A stretch of 64,000 nt of DNA from Marinobacter sp. SS5-14b (GTDB lineage: Bacteria; Pseudomonadota; Gammaproteobacteria; Pseudomonadales; Oleiphilaceae): contig NZ_JASSVM010000008.1 of NCBI RefSeq assembly GCF_030541005.1, forward strand, positions 1 to 64,000, given 5' to 3'. A model generated the notes under the pieces. That model was not told the DNA's origin. It ran no database searches and was given only the letters and a program-made list of their open reading frames with translations. The translations under genes and the position numbers were made by a program. Below are positions 1 to 8,644 of this stretch, piece after piece (within the stretch, counting starts at the first letter, position 1; each line of letters starts with the position of its first letter).

Positions 1-1352
1 AGACGCAAAATGGATTGGTAGCCTGCCACATCCACCTCAAACCGGGTGTTCTGACGCAAGTGATCCTTCATGGCCTCCAGCGCATCAGGGTCTCCATGAA
101 TCAAGTTGATCGGCGTTTCGGGGGCTAAGTCACTTTGAGCCAGCCACTGTTCGATCTCTGTGAAATCTCCATGTCCGGAAAGCCCACTCAACACCTCCAG
201 CCGGGCCTTGACCGGAATCCAGTCGCCGTGGATCTTGATCCTTTCCGCTCCATCAACCATTTTGGCGCCTCGTGTCCCCCCTGCCTGATAACCGGCAAAG
301 ATAACGGTTGTACGGTGCTGGCCGAGGAGACGTTTGAAGTGATGAAGAATGCGACCGCCCGTTGCCATACCGCTGCCTGCAATAATTACGTGCGGGTAGG
401 CCTGATCAGCCAGCGCCTTGGAGTCCTGGACGCTGCGGCTATAATGAACGGTGCTGCACATTTCGTGGCATTCTGAACTGCTCAACCGATGCTGATCTTC
501 GTAGCGGCAGTAAATCTCAGAAACATCAATCGCCATGGGGCTATCCAGATAAACTGGCAACCTTGGAATTCGTCCCGCCTTCATCAGGTCGGTGAGCATA
601 TGTTGCAAGACCTGCGCTCTGCCCACGGCAAAGGCCGGAATCAGTATATTGCCCCCTTTGTCGACCGTTTCGTTGACGATGTCCGCCAACTGCGACAACG
701 GGTCCGCATCGTCGTGGCGACGATTGCCATACGTTGACTCCAGCATCAGCATGTCCAGAGCTGGCAGAGGCGCAGGTGGCCTCATGAAAATATCATTGAG
801 GCGGCCCACATCGCCGGAAAAACCGACGCATTTACCTTCCGCCTCGATGATGACACAGGCCGCCCCGAGAATGTGCCCGACCGGTCGCAGATGAAAGCGT
901 ATATCACCGAGCTGGATCACTTGGTGAAAGTCCACCGACTGAAACAGCTCCATGCAGGCTTCTGCATCCTCCTGATCATACAGGGGCTCCGGATTCTCAT
1001 GCCTGCTCAGCTTATGGCGGCCGAGGTAATGTGCCTCCTCTTCCTGAAGGTGGCCGCTATCGGCCAGCAATATGCTGCATAGCTCTCGGGTGGCATGATG
1101 GGTATAAACCGCCCCCCGGAAGCCCTGCTTGTACAACACGGGGATGTAGCCTGAATGATCCAGATGGGCATGGGTCAGAAGCACGGCATCCAGCGAGGCA
1201 ATATCGAGCGGCAACGGTTGCCGGTTGCGCTTTCTCAGCCACTTGTACCCCTGAAACAGGCCGCAATCGACCAATACACGTGTCTGGCCGGTTTCAACCA
1301 GGAACTTGGAGCCGGTCACGGTTTCCGTGCCACCCAGAAATGTAATGTTCAT
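1..1352 (-). CDS. beta-CASP metallo-beta-lactamase RNase, 3' end cut by window edge
   Basis: Reading the minus strand from ATG at 1352 gives an open frame of about 450 codons that runs off position 1. It opens MNITFLGGTETVTGSKF and carries the metal motif HAHLDH (residues about 61-66), then GHILGAA, a FSGDVGR strand and the beta-CASP signatures LESTYGN, PAFAVGRAQ, GSGMATGGR and LSGHGDF. This is the RNase J/CPSF-73/YSH1-like family of zinc-dependent RNA nucleases, expected in the cytoplasm. Its ATG overlaps the TGA of the upstream PRPP-synthetase gene (ATGA), indicating translational coupling. The partnership with a nucleoside-monophosphate phosphorylase suggests a role in RNA turnover and nucleotide recovery; that role is inference. 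Confidence 0.9.
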   Translation of the reverse strand, partial: MNITFLGGTETVTGSKFLVETGQTRVLVDCGLFQGYKWLRKRNRQPLPLDIASLDAVLLTHAHLDHSGYIPVLYKQGFRGAVYTHHATRELCSILLADSGHLQEEEAHYLGRHKLSRHENPEPLYDQEDAEACMELFQSVDFHQVIQLGDIRFHLRPVGHILGAACVIIEAEGKCVGFSGDVGRLNDIFMRPPAPLPALDMLMLESTYGNRRHDDADPLSQLADIVNETVDKGGNILIPAFAVGRAQVLQHMLTDLMKAGRIPRLPVYLDSPMAIDVSEIYCRYEDQHRLSSSECHEMCSTVHYSRSVQDSKALADQAYPHVIIAGSGMATGGRILHHFKRLLGQHRTTVIFAGYQAGGTRGAKMVDGAERIKIHGDWIPVKARLEVLSGLSGHGDFTEIEQWLAQSDLAPETPINLIHGDPDALEAMKDHLRQNTRFEVDVAGYQSILR

Positions 1353-2269
1353 CGGCGCTCACCCTCCACCTGATTGAGAAAATGCCTGACCGGCGGCACC
1401 AGCAACTCGCTGACATCGATCTCATTGCTGCTGTGTGGAACCGTGTTGGTGGTCACCAGCGTCTGCAGGCCGGTACCCAGAAGGTAGGTGTCCGAGGCCT
1501 CCGCAAAAATGCCATGCACCGCCGCACACAGGATGGCCTCCGTGCCTTGCGCCTTAAGTGCCCTGACACACTCGCCAATGGTGCGTCCGCTGGAAATAAC
1601 GTCATCAATGATGACGGCTTTCCGGCCGTTATACGCCGAGATATCCGGCAAGGTGACTTCAACGCGCCGGTCACCCAGACGCTGCTTGGTGCCAATGACA
1701 TAAGGATGGTTACTGGCCTGCGCGATACTTGATACCCATTGCTCACTTTCCGCGTCCGGACCTACCAGCAACAGACCGTTTTGCCCCCGTAGCCAATCCG
1801 CCAGCGCCGGTGCTCCCTGAACAACTTGCGTGGGTATGCTGTAGATTTCGTCAAGAGACTGGTACCTGTGCAAATGTGGATCAACGGTGATCAGCCAGTC
1901 GATATGTAAAGACAAAGACTGGGCAAACACCCTGGAAGTGACCGCCTCCCCTTCTTCGAAGCGTCGATCCTGGCGCATATAGCAAAGATAGGGCGCCACC
2001 AACCCAATCGACCTGGCACCGAGTTCCCGGAGAGTTTCAAAGAGAAACAGGAGAGCAAGGTATTTGGTGTCTGGATGCGTTAGGTCGGCCAATATTACGC
2101 AGTTCGCACCTTTGACTGATGTGAGCACACGTAAGTAGGACTCACCATCAGGGAACCTCCGCACCTGCAAACTTCCCGGCTCCAAGTTAAGCTGATCACA
2201 AAGCTTCTCCTGTAATGGGTGCGGGGTGAGGCTAAACAGCACATTTTTTTCAATAATGCCCACAGTCAT
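1349..2269 (-). CDS. Ribose-phosphate pyrophosphokinase-like protein (archaeal type)
   Basis: 306 residues. The PRPP loop IIDDVISSGRT (about residues 218-228) and the segments RRFPDGESY, YMRQDRRFEEGEAV and TVDPHLHRYQSL match PRPP synthetases, and the last two are closer to the short archaeal form than to the housekeeping bacterial Prs. PRPP synthetases convert ribose 5-phosphate plus ATP to PRPP plus AMP, a reversible reaction. The ATG overlaps the TGA of the phosphorylase gene upstream, and its own stop overlaps the next start, so three genes are coupled in series. A housekeeping prs is presumably elsewhere; this copy probably serves the nucleotide salvage unit. Direction of flux is unknown. 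Confidence 0.85.
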   Translation of the reverse strand: MTVGIIEKNVLFSLTPHPLQEKLCDQLNLEPGSLQVRRFPDGESYLRVLTSVKGANCVILADLTHPDTKYLALLFLFETLRELGARSIGLVAPYLCYMRQDRRFEEGEAVTSRVFAQSLSLHIDWLITVDPHLHRYQSLDEIYSIPTQVVQGAPALADWLRGQNGLLLVGPDAESEQWVSSIAQASNHPYVIGTKQRLGDRRVEVTLPDISAYNGRKAVIIDDVISSGRTIGECVRALKAQGTEAILCAAVHGIFAEASDTYLLGTGLQTLVTTNTVPHSSNEIDVSELLVPPVRHFLNQVEGERR

Positions 2270-3780
2270 TCCTCTTGCGATACAGTGAAGATTGCCGGCC
2301 CCATATCGTTAAACGCCAGCGCATAATCCTGCTGCCCCGGACTGTCACTGAGTAACTCATAGAGAGGCTCTCCCTTAATGACGATATCGCCGACGTTCAC
2401 CAGCAGCCGTAGTCCTGCGGTAGAACTGGCAGGCGCTCCTGCCAGCTTGGCGACACGGGCAAGCCGACGGTTGTCGATAGACACGATTGTTCCGGATTCC
2501 GAGGACAGAACTGGACGCCGAAAACGGGCTTCACCTAAGCTCTTCAGTCCCCCCTGAGCCTTTGTTATGCGCTTGAACTGCTCCCAGGCAGAGCCGTTTT
2601 GAAGTAATCGCTCTGCTTTGATCATCCCCTCTTTCACGCCAAGACCATCGGCCAGATCGAATAAATGGCCAGCCAGCAAGATGGCGCGGCTCCGTAGATC
2701 CTCCGGCGCACCCCGCTTTCCCTGCAACACGGCCAAAACATCACGGGCCTCCTCTGTCGGCCCGATCCCTGCACCAACCGGCTTGCTGCCGTCTGTCGCG
2801 ATGCAGCGTACCTTCAGCCCACAGGCCGCCCCAACGCTTGTGAAAAGAGAGGCCAGCCGGTCGGCATCGCCGGGCGTTCGAACCTTGGCCGTCTCCCCCA
2901 CCGGAATGTCAATCACCGCATGGGTGGAACCGGCAGCAATCTTCTTGGACAGCACCGAGGCCACGAGCTGGCCCTCACCATCAAGGTCCAGCGCTCTCTC
3001 GATGCGAATCAACAGGTCATCAGCCGGGCTGAGGTTCATCGCCCCACCCCAGGCGAGACAGGCACCGGTTTCTCTGACCACACGGCGAATCTCGTTCAGC
3101 CCAAGCCTCACATTGGTCAGCGCTTCCATGGTGTCCGCTGTTCCCGCCGGTGAGGTGATGGCACGGGAGGAGGTTTTAGGCATTACTAAGCCTGCTGCGC
3201 TGACGATCGACACAACCAGCGGCGTGGTCCGGTTGCCCGGCAGGCCTCCAACACAGTGTTTGTCGAACACACGATCCACGCCTGGCCAATCGAGCTGTTG
3301 TCCGCAATTCACCATCGCCTGGGTCAAAGCAACAATCTCATCGAAACCTAATCTGCCACCCGCACAAGCGCTCAGGAAACAGGCTATTTCGACATCGCTG
3401 TATTTGTGTGCGGAGATATCGGAGACAATGCGAGCCATCTCAGCCGGAAGCAAGCTGTGTCCGAATACTTTCCGACGAACCAGACTCAAGGATTCGATAT
3501 AGGGCGCATGATGTACTGAAACCAGGTCAGACTGAGCCACCCCGAGCCGCTCTATGGCGATATCTGAAAGCCCCGCATACCCTTTGGGAACCGTTTCATC
3601 AGACGAAATATTGAGAGTTGCGATGATGGATCGTCCCTGTGAGGAAATTCCCACCCTGGAACTGGCGGAGAATCCTTCTGAAAGGCACACATCACAATCA
3701 TCACGCATGTAGACGACAGGCTCCTGATGAGTATTGATACCCATCTTGAAAACCCGTAACTGACTGGAAGACGCCACCAT
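2266..3780 (-). CDS. AMP phosphorylase / thymidine phosphorylase family protein
   Basis: 504 residues, longer than E. coli DeoA and the size of the archaeal AMP phosphorylase branch. There is an N-terminal beta domain of about 100 residues, then the phosphorylase core with DKHCVGGLPGNRTTP, the phosphate-binding segment KTSSRAITSPAGTADTMEAL (about 200-219) and GGAMNLSPADD. Archaeal members turn AMP plus phosphate into adenine and ribose 1,5-bisphosphate. ATG at 3780 has an AAGGAT ribosome site. It begins 47 bases after the helical-bundle gene and is coupled to the prs-like gene downstream. No RuBisCO or ribose-bisphosphate isomerase is visible here, so the product's fate is open. Confidence 0.85.
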   Translation of the reverse strand: MVASSSQLRVFKMGINTHQEPVVYMRDDCDVCLSEGFSASSRVGISSQGRSIIATLNISSDETVPKGYAGLSDIAIERLGVAQSDLVSVHHAPYIESLSLVRRKVFGHSLLPAEMARIVSDISAHKYSDVEIACFLSACAGGRLGFDEIVALTQAMVNCGQQLDWPGVDRVFDKHCVGGLPGNRTTPLVVSIVSAAGLVMPKTSSRAITSPAGTADTMEALTNVRLGLNEIRRVVRETGACLAWGGAMNLSPADDLLIRIERALDLDGEGQLVASVLSKKIAAGSTHAVIDIPVGETAKVRTPGDADRLASLFTSVGAACGLKVRCIATDGSKPVGAGIGPTEEARDVLAVLQGKRGAPEDLRSRAILLAGHLFDLADGLGVKEGMIKAERLLQNGSAWEQFKRITKAQGGLKSLGEARFRRPVLSSESGTIVSIDNRRLARVAKLAGAPASSTAGLRLLVNVGDIVIKGEPLYELLSDSPGQQDYALAFNDMGPAIFTVSQEE

Positions 3781-3826
3781 GTATCAACATCCTTTTCTGC
3801 GTTGAAGAATAATTTCAGTGTTCTGA

Positions 3827-4285
3827 TCAGAGGTCGTTCATACGCCCTATCTGCCTGGCCAATCGCATAGCTTCGTTCTCTTCCATGGTTAGCAACGACT
3901 GCAGTAATTCTTTCGCCTCGGGAATTTCGGCTTTGTCGGCCATGGTACGATAAAGGTCCTCTATCTGATCATGGAAATCGAATACTTCTCTGCATATGCC
4001 CTCAAAATCCAGCTGTGCGTATGACTCATCGCAGGTTCTGTGGGTCTTAATGGGATGGTGAGACAGGTAGTCGTAGACCCTTGTCTCCAACGCTTTGGAA
4101 TCGCCCTGCGACTTGAACTCGTTCACAATACGTTCCATTTCCGATTCATGGGTCGCCAAATAGTCCAGCAACGCTTGTGCTCGCTCTTCTTCATTCTTAG
4201 TGGCGCAGTCGGACAGGCATCTTGCAAGATGAGCATGCAAATCCCGTGTCCAGCTAATAAGTTCTCCAAAGGTTTTGATGTCCAT
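3827..4285 (-). CDS. Predicted all-helical (ferritin/hemerythrin-like bundle) protein
   Basis: 152 residues, no signal peptide, almost entirely helical by composition. Evenly spaced His and Glu residues (HAHLARC, THESEMERI, HHPIKTHRTC, FDFHDQIEDLY and C-terminal MEENEAMRLARQI) suggest a four-helix bundle that may bind metal, but no family-defining motif is complete, so this is structural inference. A strong ribosome site (GGGGGAA) precedes ATG at 4285. It is the first gene of the unit followed by the phosphorylase, prs-like and RNase genes and lies directly downstream of a response-regulator promoter and an Anr box, so it may be made in low oxygen. Confidence 0.6.
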   Translation of the reverse strand: MDIKTFGELISWTRDLHAHLARCLSDCATKNEEERAQALLDYLATHESEMERIVNEFKSQGDSKALETRVYDYLSHHPIKTHRTCDESYAQLDFEGICREVFDFHDQIEDLYRTMADKAEIPEAKELLQSLLTMEENEAMRLARQIGRMNDL

Positions 4286-4340
4286 TTACCCGTTCCCCCT
4301 TGTTGTCATTAATCATGTCAGCAAACAGCAATTACCTACC

Positions 4341-4372
4341 ACTTAAACTCATAAGCCTGAATTCACACTGAA
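4341..4372 (-). promoter_or_regulatory. Response-regulator promoter a (TTCAG repeat plus -10)
   Basis: On the minus strand, TTCAG (4372-4368), six bases, TTCAG (4361-4357), ten bases, then TTAAGT (4346-4341) as -10. The 11-bp direct repeat is the geometry of OmpR/PhoB-family activators, and the same design occurs at nine other places in the window. The predicted start near 4334 gives a leader of about 50 bases before the ATG at 4285. Confidence 0.7.
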
Positions 4373-4417
4373 AAACCCCAACAAAAGATGCAAAAAGAGT
4401 CGCTCAATAGCGTGGGC

Positions 4418-4431
4418 TTGATGAACATCAA
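4418..4431. promoter_or_regulatory. Anr/FNR box
   Basis: TTGATGAACATCAA is a perfect TTGAT-N4-ATCAA site. Its centre (4424.5) lies about 90 bases upstream of the predicted start of promoter a, close to a standard class I FNR position. This implies oxygen-dependent control of the helical-bundle/phosphorylase/prs/RNase unit. Confidence 0.75.
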
Positions 4432-4454
4432 TTTTTCCAATTGGAAGTGTTCGT

Positions 4455-6809
4455 CTACCCTAAGCCGTCCAGTCGGGTTCGCTTTAGCAGGAGTGCATTT
4501 ACCGCAACAAGAGCGGAGCTTCCAGACATTGCGAGCGCCGCCACCTCGGGGCTTATCACCAACGGATAGAACACGCCTGCCGCCGCGGGAAAGGCGATGA
4601 CGTTATAGCCCACCGCCCAGAACAGGTTCTGGTGCATCTTGCGCAGGGTAGCGCGCGACAGCTCGATGGCTCCCAGCACATCGTAGGGGTCGCTCTTCAT
4701 CAGCACCACGTCAGCGCTCTCAATGGCCACATCGGTGCCGGCACCGATGGCGAAACCCACCTCCGCCTGGGTCAGTGCCGGGGCGTCATTGACACCGTCG
4801 CCCACCATGCCAACCTTCTTGCCCTGAGCCTGGAGCTCCTTGATCTTGTCCGCCTTCTGCCCCGGCAGTACATCGGCGATCACAGTGCCGATGCCCAGCT
4901 CCCGGGCGATGCGCTCGGCGGTGGCCTGGTTGTCGCCGGTGAGCATCGCCACCTCCACCCCGCGTTCCCGCATTTTCTTGACCATCGCCGCAGCGGTGGG
5001 GCGAGGCGCATCGGCAATGGCGATAAGGCCGACCAGCTTCCCGTCCTGGGCGACGTGCACCACGGTCTGCCCCGCGCTCTGCAGACGCGCGGCCTCGTCC
5101 TTCAGGCTCGCCATGTCGACCTTCTCTTCGTCCATCAGCCGGCGGTTGCCGAGCAGCACGGTCTTGCTGCCAATCTCCGCCCGCGCGCCCTTGCCCTCGA
5201 TGTTGGTGAAGCCGGTCAGCGGATCGAGCTGCAAGCCTTCGGCCTTACTTTGTATCGCCTTGGCCAGAGGATGGTCCGAGCCCTGCTCCACCGTCCCCGC
5301 CAGTGCGAGGACCGCCTCCTCGGTGCTGCCCGCCACCACGACCACCTCGACCACCTGCGGCTCGCCCATGGTCAGGGTGCCGGTCTTGTCGAAGACCACA
5401 ATATCCAGCCGGGTGGCATCCTCAAGTGCAGAGGCATTCTTGAACAAGATGCCGTTCCTGGCGCCGAGGCCGGTGCCCACCATCACCGCCATGGGCGTGG
5501 CAAGGCCGAGGGCATCCGGACAGGCGATCACGAACACGGTGATAGTCAGGGTCACGGCAAGCAGCAGGCTTTGGCCGATCCACCAGAACCAGACGGCGAA
5601 GGTGAGCAGGCCGATTACGATGGCAATCACAACCAGCCACTGTGACGCTTTGTCCGCCAGCAGCTGCGCCGGGGCCTTGGAGTTCTGCGCCTCCTGCACC
5701 AGCTTGACGATCTGCGCTAACGCGGTGTCGGAACCTACCTTGGTGGCGCGATACCTGAAGCTGCCGCTCTTGTTAATGGTGGCGCCGATCACCTTATCGC
5801 CGGGCTTTTTTTCCACCGGCATGGACTCGCCAGTGAGCATGGACTCATCCACCTGGGACTCGCCCTCTAGAACCTCGCCGTCCACCGGAATCTTATTGCC
5901 GGGGCGGATCACGACGATGTCGTCCTTCAGAACCTCAGCGGTGGGAACCTCCCGTTCCTGGCCATCACGCAACACCGTGGCCTTGGGCGGCGCGAGATCC
6001 ATCAGCGAGCGGATGGCGTCGGAGGCACCGGCACGGGCGCGCATCTCCAGCCAATGGCCGAGCAGGATGAACACCAGCAGCACCGCCACCGCCTCGAAAA
6101 ACTGCACACCCGGGAAAAAGAGCGTGGAACCGACGCTGAACAGGTAGCCAGTACCCACCGAGAGAACGACCAGCACAGCCATGTTGAGCACGCCGTTTTT
6201 CAGCGCGCGCCAAGCGGCAACAAAGAACGGCCAGCTTGGCCAGAGCACGGCGATGCTTGCCAGTAATAGCAACCATAGGTCTAGCCGCAGCCCGAAGGGT
6301 GGCACCGGTGGTTCGAACATCCCACCCATGGGCGAATAAATGAAAATCGGGAGGCTGAAGATCAGGCAGACCCAGAAACGGTTGCGCATGTCGCGCACCA
6401 TTGCCTGCATGTCCATGCTGCCGCCGTGGCCCATCTCGTGGGCCATCTCGTCCTTGGCGCCGGTATGTTCGCCGTGTTCAGCAGGATGCGCCGTATCGTC
6501 GTGGCCGGTGTGGGAGGCATGGCCATCGTGGACGGGCGTGGACACAGCCCCGGCTTCGGTCGGCGGGTCCCCCGGGTCGCAAACGTGCCTGGGCAACTGT
6601 TCTCCGGAACAGTGATAGCCGCACTCGTGTATCCGGGCCTTGATAGCCTCAAGGTCCACCGTCGCCTCATCATAGGTGACGGTCGCGCTGCCGGCCACAT
6701 AGTTGACCTCGGCCTTCTTGACGGCGGGCAATCTCAATAGCTGTTTCTCTACGCCCCGGGCACTCAGTGCCGATAGCAAGCCGCGGATCTCCACAACGGT
6801 ATTTTTCAT
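4455..6809 (-). CDS. Heavy-metal (probably copper) P1B-type ATPase with CPD motif
   Basis: 784 residues. Start taken at 6809 ([10 protein letters not shown]) because the longer frame would run into the upstream gene. An N-terminal HMA-like fold lacks CxxC ([10 protein letters not shown] replaces the metal loop) but contains HECGYHC, followed by a His-rich linker with many GH/HG pairs (about residues 75-125). The core has TGES, the membrane metal site CPD ([11 protein letters not shown]), DKTGTLT, an HP motif ([10 protein letters not shown]) and [11 protein letters not shown] is usual for Cu(I) and CPH for CopB-type pumps; CPD is unusual, so the metal is not certain. Located in the inner membrane, exporting metal from the cytoplasm. 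Last gene of an operon with two small membrane proteins. Confidence 0.9.
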   Translation of the reverse strand: MKNTVVEIRGLLSALSARGVEKQLLRLPAVKKAEVNYVAGSATVTYDEATVDLEAIKARIHECGYHCSGEQLPRHVCDPGDPPTEAGAVSTPVHDGHASHTGHDDTAHPAEHGEHTGAKDEMAHEMGHGGSMDMQAMVRDMRNRFWVCLIFSLPIFIYSPMGGMFEPPVPPFGLRLDLWLLLLASIAVLWPSWPFFVAAWRALKNGVLNMAVLVVLSVGTGYLFSVGSTLFFPGVQFFEAVAVLLVFILLGHWLEMRARAGASDAIRSLMDLAPPKATVLRDGQEREVPTAEVLKDDIVVIRPGNKIPVDGEVLEGESQVDESMLTGESMPVEKKPGDKVIGATINKSGSFRYRATKVGSDTALAQIVKLVQEAQNSKAPAQLLADKASQWLVVIAIVIGLLTFAVWFWWIGQSLLLAVTLTITVFVIACPDALGLATPMAVMVGTGLGARNGILFKNASALEDATRLDIVVFDKTGTLTMGEPQVVEVVVVAGSTEEAVLALAGTVEQGSDHPLAKAIQSKAEGLQLDPLTGFTNIEGKGARAEIGSKTVLLGNRRLMDEEKVDMASLKDEAARLQSAGQTVVHVAQDGKLVGLIAIADAPRPTAAAMVKKMRERGVEVAMLTGDNQATAERIARELGIGTVIADVLPGQKADKIKELQAQGKKVGMVGDGVNDAPALTQAEVGFAIGAGTDVAIESADVVLMKSDPYDVLGAIELSRATLRKMHQNLFWAVGYNVIAFPAAAGVFYPLVISPEVAALAMSGSSALVAVNALLLKRTRLDGLG

Positions 6810-6849
6810 TCCTTGTTTCCCTTTCCTTATTTGCAGACCGGAGCTTTCG

Positions 6850-7122
6850 TCAGCCCGACGCGCGCCCGACACCGAGATGGCGATGAAGCCAATTGAAGAT
6901 CGGGCAGAACACCAGCCCGACATAAGCGCCATATAGAAAACTCTCAATCAATCCGAGCAGAAATCCCCACCAGGTCAGCCACTTGAACGCCGGCAGCACC
7001 TGCTCGAGAAACGTGTGCATGTGCAGGCTTTGCGGCGTCACCAGTCCATAGATCACGCAAACGATGAAGGTGACCGCCGCAAAGAGGCCCAACGCCCAGG
7101 TAACCAGTCTTGTGTCAAGCAT
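6850..7122 (-). CDS. Small two-helix membrane protein (DUF5676-like)
   Basis: 90 residues from ATG at 7122, which has a strong GGAGG ribosome site eight bases upstream; the longer frame to 7272 has no such site and overlaps the preceding gene. Two hydrophobic segments (about 8-27 and 45-72: [18 protein letters not shown] and a Trp-rich stretch ending in [12 protein letters not shown]). Proteins of this look are often found beside heavy-metal pumps, which fits its place before the P-type ATPase. Function unknown; an accessory role in metal export or membrane stress is inferred from context only. Confidence 0.75.
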   Translation of the reverse strand: MLDTRLVTWALGLFAAVTFIVCVIYGLVTPQSLHMHTFLEQVLPAFKWLTWWGFLLGLIESFLYGAYVGLVFCPIFNWLHRHLGVGRASG

Positions 7123-7135
7123 GTTCCGTCCTCCG

Positions 7136-7309
7136 TTAATGCCGATGGCCAGAACGTCTGTCCGGGTCGTTTTCCGACTTGTCCGGCGCACTATGTCCAC
7201 CATGCCCGCCCCCGCCGTGACCACCATGTCCTCCGTGACCGAACATATGCATGCCCACGAAAACGATGCCAATAAGCACCGAGAACCAGTTTTCCGCCAA
7301 CCATTCCAT
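7136..7309 (-). CDS. Small His/Gly-rich single-pass membrane protein (DUF2933-like)
   Basis: 57 residues from ATG at 7309 (MEWLAENWFSVLIGIVFVGM) with ribosome site GAGAGG. One transmembrane segment is followed by a tail of repeated HGG units (about residues 24-40) able to bind metal, and a charged end. It is the first gene of the metal ATPase operon, with 13 bases to the next start. The predicted message starts near 7379. A periplasmic or cytoplasmic metal buffer is plausible but unproven. Confidence 0.65.
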   Translation of the reverse strand: MEWLAENWFSVLIGIVFVGMHMFGHGGHGGHGGGGHGGHSAPDKSENDPDRRSGHRH

Positions 7310-7385
7310 AAAGACCTCTCCAGTCTGCTGCTGTACCAGCTGCCTTTGCATTACTTCAGGCCCGGGCATGGCATTTCCTGACGCA

Positions 7386-7417
7386 AGTCAACCACATCTG
7401 CCTGAATTCAAACTGAA
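7386..7417 (-). promoter_or_regulatory. Response-regulator promoter b for the metal ATPase operon
   Basis: Minus strand: TTCAG (7417-7413), six bases, TTCAG (7406-7402), ten bases, TTGACT (7391-7386) in the -10 position. It shares spacing with the other sites. The -10 is weak, which suits an activator-dependent promoter. Confidence 0.65.
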
Positions 7418-7442
7418 TTACCGGACCGAAACAGAGCACACC

Positions 7443-7456
7443 TTGATCTCGATCAA
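7443..7456. promoter_or_regulatory. Anr/FNR box
   Basis: TTGATCTCGATCAA is a perfect palindromic Anr/FNR site between the divergent metal ATPase operon and the cyclopropane synthase gene. It sits 26 bases beyond the upstream half-site of promoter b (predicted centre near -70), exactly the spacing seen at nuoA. It could also serve the plus-strand gene: TAAAAT at 7473-7478 is a possible -10, although the spacing is short for class II. Confidence 0.75.
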
Positions 7457-7554
7457 ATTAGAAACAATGTCCTAAAATTGATGACGCATGCACTTGCCGG
7501 TTACTGAATTTACTGGAAACATGTTTTCTAGGAACACTCTGAGGAGAGAAAGGC

Positions 7555-8595
7555 ATGAGCAACGAATCTTTCTCGGCAAGCATGCACCTTGAGCCTCAAA
7601 AAAGGCCTGCGGGGAAAAGCAGCATCATTCAGCTCAATCTTTTTCGAAAGGCGCTGAGATCTCTTCAGTTCGGCTCGTTATCGCTTACATGGCCAGATGG
7701 AGAAAAGACGTGCCATGAAGGGAAGCAAGACGGTGTACATGCAGAAATGACAATCCTGCAGTGGCATGTCATTGATCGTCTGATCACCCACGGTGATGTG
7801 GGACTGGGAGAAGACTACATGGCAGGCAAATGGTCCACGCCCAATTTGCTTGCCCTAATGCGCCTTGTCACGGTGAACATAGTCGTTTTTGACCGCGCTT
7901 TACGCTCCAGCGTGGGGCTCCGGTTATGGCATTGGTGCAAACATCGGTTGTTTTCCAATACGGTTAAGCGCAGCCGCGAAAACGTCCATGAGCACTACGA
8001 TTTAGGCAACGACTTTTATCAGCTATGGCTGGATAAGAGCATGACCTACTCCTGCGCCCTGTTTGGTGGCAACGAGTCCCTCTCGCTTTACGAGGCACAG
8101 CAAGCGAAATATGAGCGGATCCTTCAGCGACTGGCACCGGGACCCGGAAGCCGCATCCTGGAAATAGGCTGTGGCTGGGGCGGTTTTATGGAAGTGGCAA
8201 CTGCACACGGGTGCCATGTAACCGGGGCAACCTTGTCCAGCGAACAGGCGGATTGTGCCCGCCAACGACTCCGGTCCGCCGGACTGGAGGGAAATACCGA
8301 GGTGCGTTTACAGGACTACCGGGAACTGTCGGGTCCGTTTGATTTCGTGGTATCAATCGGGATGTTTGAACACGTGGGCGAGACCTATTGGCCCACTTAC
8401 ATGAAGGATGTACACGATTATCTGAGACCCGGCGGCAAAGCACTGATACAAACCATTACCATTGCCGAGGAGCGATTTGAGCGGTATCGCTCCGGCAACG
8501 ACTTTTTGCGGGCACCCACCAACCTGATTATTCCACCACATCAATATCTTGATAACAATGTGTTGGAGATAGGCACCGATGCCACAACCGGTTAA
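7555..8595 (+). CDS. cfa: Cyclopropane-fatty-acyl-phospholipid synthase, C-terminally truncated
   Basis: 346 residues. Contains the family's N-terminal domain (WHVIDRLITHGDVGLGEDYM), YDLGNDFYQLWLDKSMTYSC, the SAM-binding loop ILEIGCGWGGF (about 201-211), SIGMFEHVG and ERYRSGNDF. After that point family members continue with IFPGGMLPS and about 70 more residues; here the frame turns into unrelated sequence (APTNLIIPPHQ) and stops. The enzyme methylenates membrane lipid double bonds with SAM. Losing the C-terminal helices probably inactivates it. ATG follows GAGGAG. Next to a perfect Anr box and followed by other broken membrane-stress genes. Confidence 0.8.
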   Translation: MSNESFSASMHLEPQKRPAGKSSIIQLNLFRKALRSLQFGSLSLTWPDGEKTCHEGKQDGVHAEMTILQWHVIDRLITHGDVGLGEDYMAGKWSTPNLLALMRLVTVNIVVFDRALRSSVGLRLWHWCKHRLFSNTVKRSRENVHEHYDLGNDFYQLWLDKSMTYSCALFGGNESLSLYEAQQAKYERILQRLAPGPGSRILEIGCGWGGFMEVATAHGCHVTGATLSSEQADCARQRLRSAGLEGNTEVRLQDYRELSGPFDFVVSIGMFEHVGETYWPTYMKDVHDYLRPGGKALIQTITIAEERFERYRSGNDFLRAPTNLIIPPHQYLDNNVLEIGTDATTG

Positions 8596-8644
8596 CGCGT
8601 GTCCGTCGATTGCAGGAATCATTAATCGATAAAAGGAAACAACC

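Noticed and set aside
2618..3502. Long plus-strand frame opposite the phosphorylase gene
   Set aside because: Antisense shadow of a well-supported gene; low-complexity Arg/Ser/Pro composition and no ribosome site.
4632..6147. Long plus-strand frames opposite the P-type ATPase
   Set aside because: Mirror frames of a GC-rich gene; no motifs or plausible starts.
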